A DNA stretch of 11,000 nt, from the NCBI GenBank assembly GCA_003024985.2, contig PXIH01S0057679.1, one strand, 5' to 3'. Below, piece after piece: positions 8,888 through 11,000 of this stretch. A program made the position numbers and the translations under genes. Below the pieces are notes generated by a model. That model was given only the letters and a program-made list of their open reading frames with translations. It was not told the DNA's origin and searched no databases. The DNA is from Euperipatoides rowelli (lineage: Eukaryota > Onychophora > Udeonychophora > Euonychophora > Peripatopsidae). Each line of letters begins with the position of its first letter. Positions within the stretch are counted from its first letter, which is position 1.

Positions 8888-9247
8888 TTAGGATAAAACT
8901 ATTTCTTCTTTTGATGCATTTTCTTTACTTTCTCTCTGAGCCTTCGTAAATATTTCTTTAGCAATAGCTACCATCTTATTTTTATACAGTAAGATTTGTG
9001 GCCAATCCATTTCCAGAGTTTAAAATTTTCTCTTATCTGCTTCAAGACTTGATATCTAGGTTAAGCAGGGTTTTACATTTTTCCTCTTTTTTGTTTGAAA
9101 AGCCATTACTGTCCTAAGCATATGCCCTTCTGTTCCCAATATTTGATTCTTAATGATGGTTTTCCTATAAATAAGAATGTTGGTGTTTAGAGTCTCCACT
9201 TCTGGATTACACATGGAGGCTAGTAATCTCACCAGATCTCTTTCCAT
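8888..9247 (-). pseudogene. Decayed coding stretch, unidentified protein
   Basis: From an ATG at 9247 the minus strand runs 120 codons in one frame with only two internal stops (TAG at 9058-9056 and TAA near 9022-9020) before TAA at 8890-8888. Several times more stops would be expected at this base composition. The first 63 residues begin MERDLVRLLASMCNPEVETL. The later part includes LEMDWPQILLYKNKMVAIA and a Lys/Glu-rich helix-like tail. The strand is purine-rich, as coding strands of many mobile-element proteins are. I do not recognise the family. A LINE ORF or other retroelement protein is possible but not shown. It belongs with the stretch at 9425-9667 as pieces of one broken gene, or it is compositional coincidence. 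Confidence 0.3.
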
Positions 9248-9424
9248 GATTCTTTAACTATTTTGTTTTGCTTTGTGAGTAGGCCTACTCATATTTTAGC
9301 CCCTATGCGACAATGAGTACTATGTCATTTCTAAAATACTTATGGTTAATTTTCAAGGTAGGTGATTACTTTGTAAGGACAATATGGAATGTGTTGTTGC
9401 ATAGACCTTTTTCTTTCTTTCTCA

Positions 9425-9667
9425 CACATAATGCTGTCTATTTAAGGAGTTACTGATTGCAATAACCAGGTTCTTTAGGCTTTTGACTGTGATTGGTATG
9501 AATTTTGAGAGTTTATTGAGAAAGTGTTTCCTATCTGCTTCTTTTCTATTTTTATTAGCAATTTTCATATCTATTTTGTACTCATCATCTTGTGGGAATG
9601 TCTTAAAGGATTTGATTATTTTTTTTAAATTGCTATGGTTTTCCTTCTCATTGGAATGATGGGGGTA
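9425..9667 (-). pseudogene. Decayed coding stretch, unidentified protein (upstream piece)
   Basis: An 81-codon stop-free stretch on the minus strand, flanked by stops on both sides (TGA at 9670-9668 and TGA at 9424-9422). It contains NLKKIIKSFKTFPQDDEYK, then RKEADRKHFLNKLSKFIP and a hydrophobic-basic end with LKNLVIAISNSLNRQHYV. The composition looks like protein rather than A/T noise, but an 81-codon gap is not improbable by chance in this window. It lies upstream of, and on the same strand as, the stretch at 8888-9247. Between them, other frames are partly open, as expected after frameshifts. Confidence 0.25.
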
Positions 9668-9837
9668 TCATTGAACTGTTTGTGTGTTACTGGCCATTTC
9701 CGATATGGTTTCTTTAATTACCACCTATATGTTCCCCTAATGTTTGTGGATGGTTATTAGGTCTAATTTGTTCATTGCAATTAAATGAAATTAATGTCAT
9801 TTTAATGTATAAATTAAATAAATTTCATGCCAGATGA

Positions 9838-9845
9838 GTAATGTC
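9838..9845 (+). repeat. Left 8-bp target-site duplication of the 806-bp MITE
   Basis: GTAATGTC abuts the left end CAGGGC and is identical to 10652-10659. Confidence 0.9.
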
Positions 9846-10651
9846 CAGGGCTAGAAATTAGAATTTTTTGGTAGTAGCCCACCGGACTACCACTCTTAAT
9901 GTACCAGTAGCCCGGGTTTTTTTTGTAGTAGCCCAGGTTTTATGTAGAAAAACATTTCAAATAAACAGAACATTTTTGCTTGTTTATTTTTTTTATTATT
10001 TTAATACATGCAAAGTTGATACCCTAATAAGTCTACAATAATTCTAATGCAAGTATATTTTATTGTAAATAAAAATACAATCAATCACCTGTTTTTGTAT
10101 AAATTGAATTGTTAAAGCAATCGTGAGTCAAATTTGCCATTAGCCAATAGGCTATAGCCAAATTCAAATATACTTCACAGATGTACAGCAAGTTTAGATG
10201 CTATTTTTATATGATATTTCCCTTACTGGAAAATAAATTAATATTACAGAGTGCAGACTAATGTAAAACTGCTATATTTTTTAATTTTGATGCTATTTTA
10301 TATAAAATTACAATAAACCCTGAAAGTCCCGCCTAGTCCGAACATAAAAATAGTTTTTTTTTTTTTTGATCATAGAATGCAGAAAGTGGGAGGTCTGAGA
10401 TCCAGACGCTAATACTTCAAATGATCAAATTTTTTTTTTTTTTAAAAAGGCTTAGGTTATATAGAAATTCTGTACAATCCGAACAGAGCTTGGTCCACAT
10501 TAATTTGTAATAGAGTGGTTTTTCCTGTATTTATTTATTTATTTTACATTTTTACTGGTAGCCTGATGGGCTACCTCAAACTAGCAAGTAGTAGCCCAAC
10601 CAAGTTATTAGTAGCCTCAGGCTACTGGGCTACCACTAATTTCGAGCCCTG
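9846..10651. mobile_element. hAT-type MITE (806 bp) with hairpin-forming subterminal repeats
   Basis: The left end CAGGGCTAGAAATTAG (9846-9861) and the reverse complement of the right end CAGGGCTCGAAATTAG (10651-10636) match at 15 of 16 bases. The element is bracketed by perfect 8-bp duplications. CAGGG ends plus 8-bp duplications place it in the hAT superfamily. Subterminal motifs recur: GTAGTAGCCC at 9871-9880, 9925-9934 and 10588-10597, AGTAGCCC at 9906-9913, and the inverse GGGCTAC at 10568-10574 and 10627-10633. These are typical of transposase-binding subterminal repeats. Two of them form compact hairpins, at 10557-10575 and 10610-10626. The interior is A+T-rich with two long T runs and no transposase frame, so mobility would need a transposase from elsewhere. 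The perfect duplication suggests a younger insertion than the 966-bp element. Confidence 0.88.
10610..10626. repeat. Near-perfect palindrome in right subterminal region of the MITE
   Basis: AGTAGCCT-C-AGGCTACT has 8-bp arms around one base. A second stem, GGTAGCC/GGCTACC with a 5-nt loop, lies at 10557-10575. Both are built from the element's GTAGCC subterminal motif. Confidence 0.8.
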
Positions 10652-10659
10652 GTAATGTC
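10652..10659 (+). repeat. Right 8-bp target-site duplication of the 806-bp MITE
   Basis: GTAATGTC directly follows CCCTG and is identical to 9838-9845. Confidence 0.9.
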
Positions 10660-10920
10660 ACTATTTCTTTCAGGTATTATCTTCCCTTTGATCCATCCCC
10701 CACCCCGTCTTTTGTTTTAAATTATATTTGCTTCTGTTAACCTCAAGTGTCTGCGTCAGGTTGATGTTTATTAATTTTGGAGAATGGATAATATAATCTA
10801 GTATTTATATAGTCACCTATTAGATCGTGATTTTGGTGTTTTTACAATAAAAATACCAATGAGTGTACTCGTAAAAATGGCTATAAGATTCAATCGCCAT
10901 TTTGTAGACTTGAATTAGTA
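10660..10920. other. Continuation of pre-insertion sequence; no firm feature
   Basis: This is the right flank of the MITE insertion. When the MITE is ignored, the minus strand continues as a short open stretch (GWIKGKIIPERNSDITHLA) running from the right flank through the duplication into the left flank. This fits insertion into already decaying coding-like sequence. The remainder is A+T-rich with nothing I recognise. Confidence 0.3.
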
Positions 10921-10949
10921 AATATTCAGTTTTTTTTTTTTTTGGTCCT

Positions 10950-11000
10950 TACACAGGTGAAATGCCTTACCTCAAGAAGTTGTCAATGCTAGTTATTTTA
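10950..11000 (+). other. Possible exon start at the window edge (strand ambiguous)
   Basis: A run of 14 T (10930-10943) followed by GGTCCTTACACAG makes an excellent plus-strand acceptor ending at 10956-10957. After it one frame is open to the window end and reads EMPYLKKLSMLVIL. On the minus strand the same bases hold an AG|GTAAGG donor (GT at 10970), preceded by a frame ending KITSIDNFL in phase 2. That phase cannot join directly to the phase-0 start of the DCP1-like exon at 3845, so the plus-strand reading is slightly favoured. Too little sequence is present to identify a protein. Confidence 0.3.

Overview
The window reads as intron-dominated nuclear DNA of an animal, most likely an invertebrate. 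It is strongly A+T rich with many A/T homopolymers. It carries short, phase-compatible protein exons with canonical GT/AG borders, kilobase-scale introns and non-autonomous hAT-type DNA transposons. Two isolated ambiguous bases (1012 and 6599) suggest draft or consensus sequence. I cannot name the species. There are no bacterial-style genes, operons, CRISPR arrays or RNA genes that I can support.

The one gene I recognise is on the minus strand: two consecutive coding exons (3698-3845, then 204-295) of a DCP1-like mRNA-decapping activator. They encode the short conserved motif LLSPQVFQSS and the start of the C-terminal trimerisation domain (PLSKEQMQQALLHLI). The frame joins cleanly across a 3.4-kb intron (296-3697). 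The final exon should lie before position 1. The exons for the EVH1 domain should lie beyond 3845, but I could not find them in the window.

The 3.4-kb intron is a small museum of repeats. It holds a plus-strand fragment resembling the end of a retrotransposon polyprotein (1009-1131), followed by a polypurine tract and a candidate LTR (1166-1435). Next come an unexplained coding-like patch (1499-1592), a spaced direct repeat, a 15-bp hairpin, a 21-bp tandem array and a GC-richer block of unknown origin (about 2300-3350). That block contains a perfect 26-bp-arm hairpin.

From 3846 to 7185 the sequence is A+T-rich and nearly featureless, apart from two modest inverted repeats. From 7194 to 8159 lies a 966-bp hAT-like element with imperfect 8-bp target duplications. 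From about 8700 to 10760 the minus strand is purine-rich and keeps stop-poor stretches that look like a decayed coding sequence. It is interrupted by a second, well-preserved 806-bp hAT-type MITE (9846-10651) with a perfect 8-bp duplication and hairpin-forming subterminal repeats. The last 55 bases carry splice-like signals on both strands.

No clearly new biological system is visible. The most interesting items are the 26-bp hairpin in its GC-rich block, the MITE with its palindromic subterminal repeats, and the unidentified decayed coding region it landed in.
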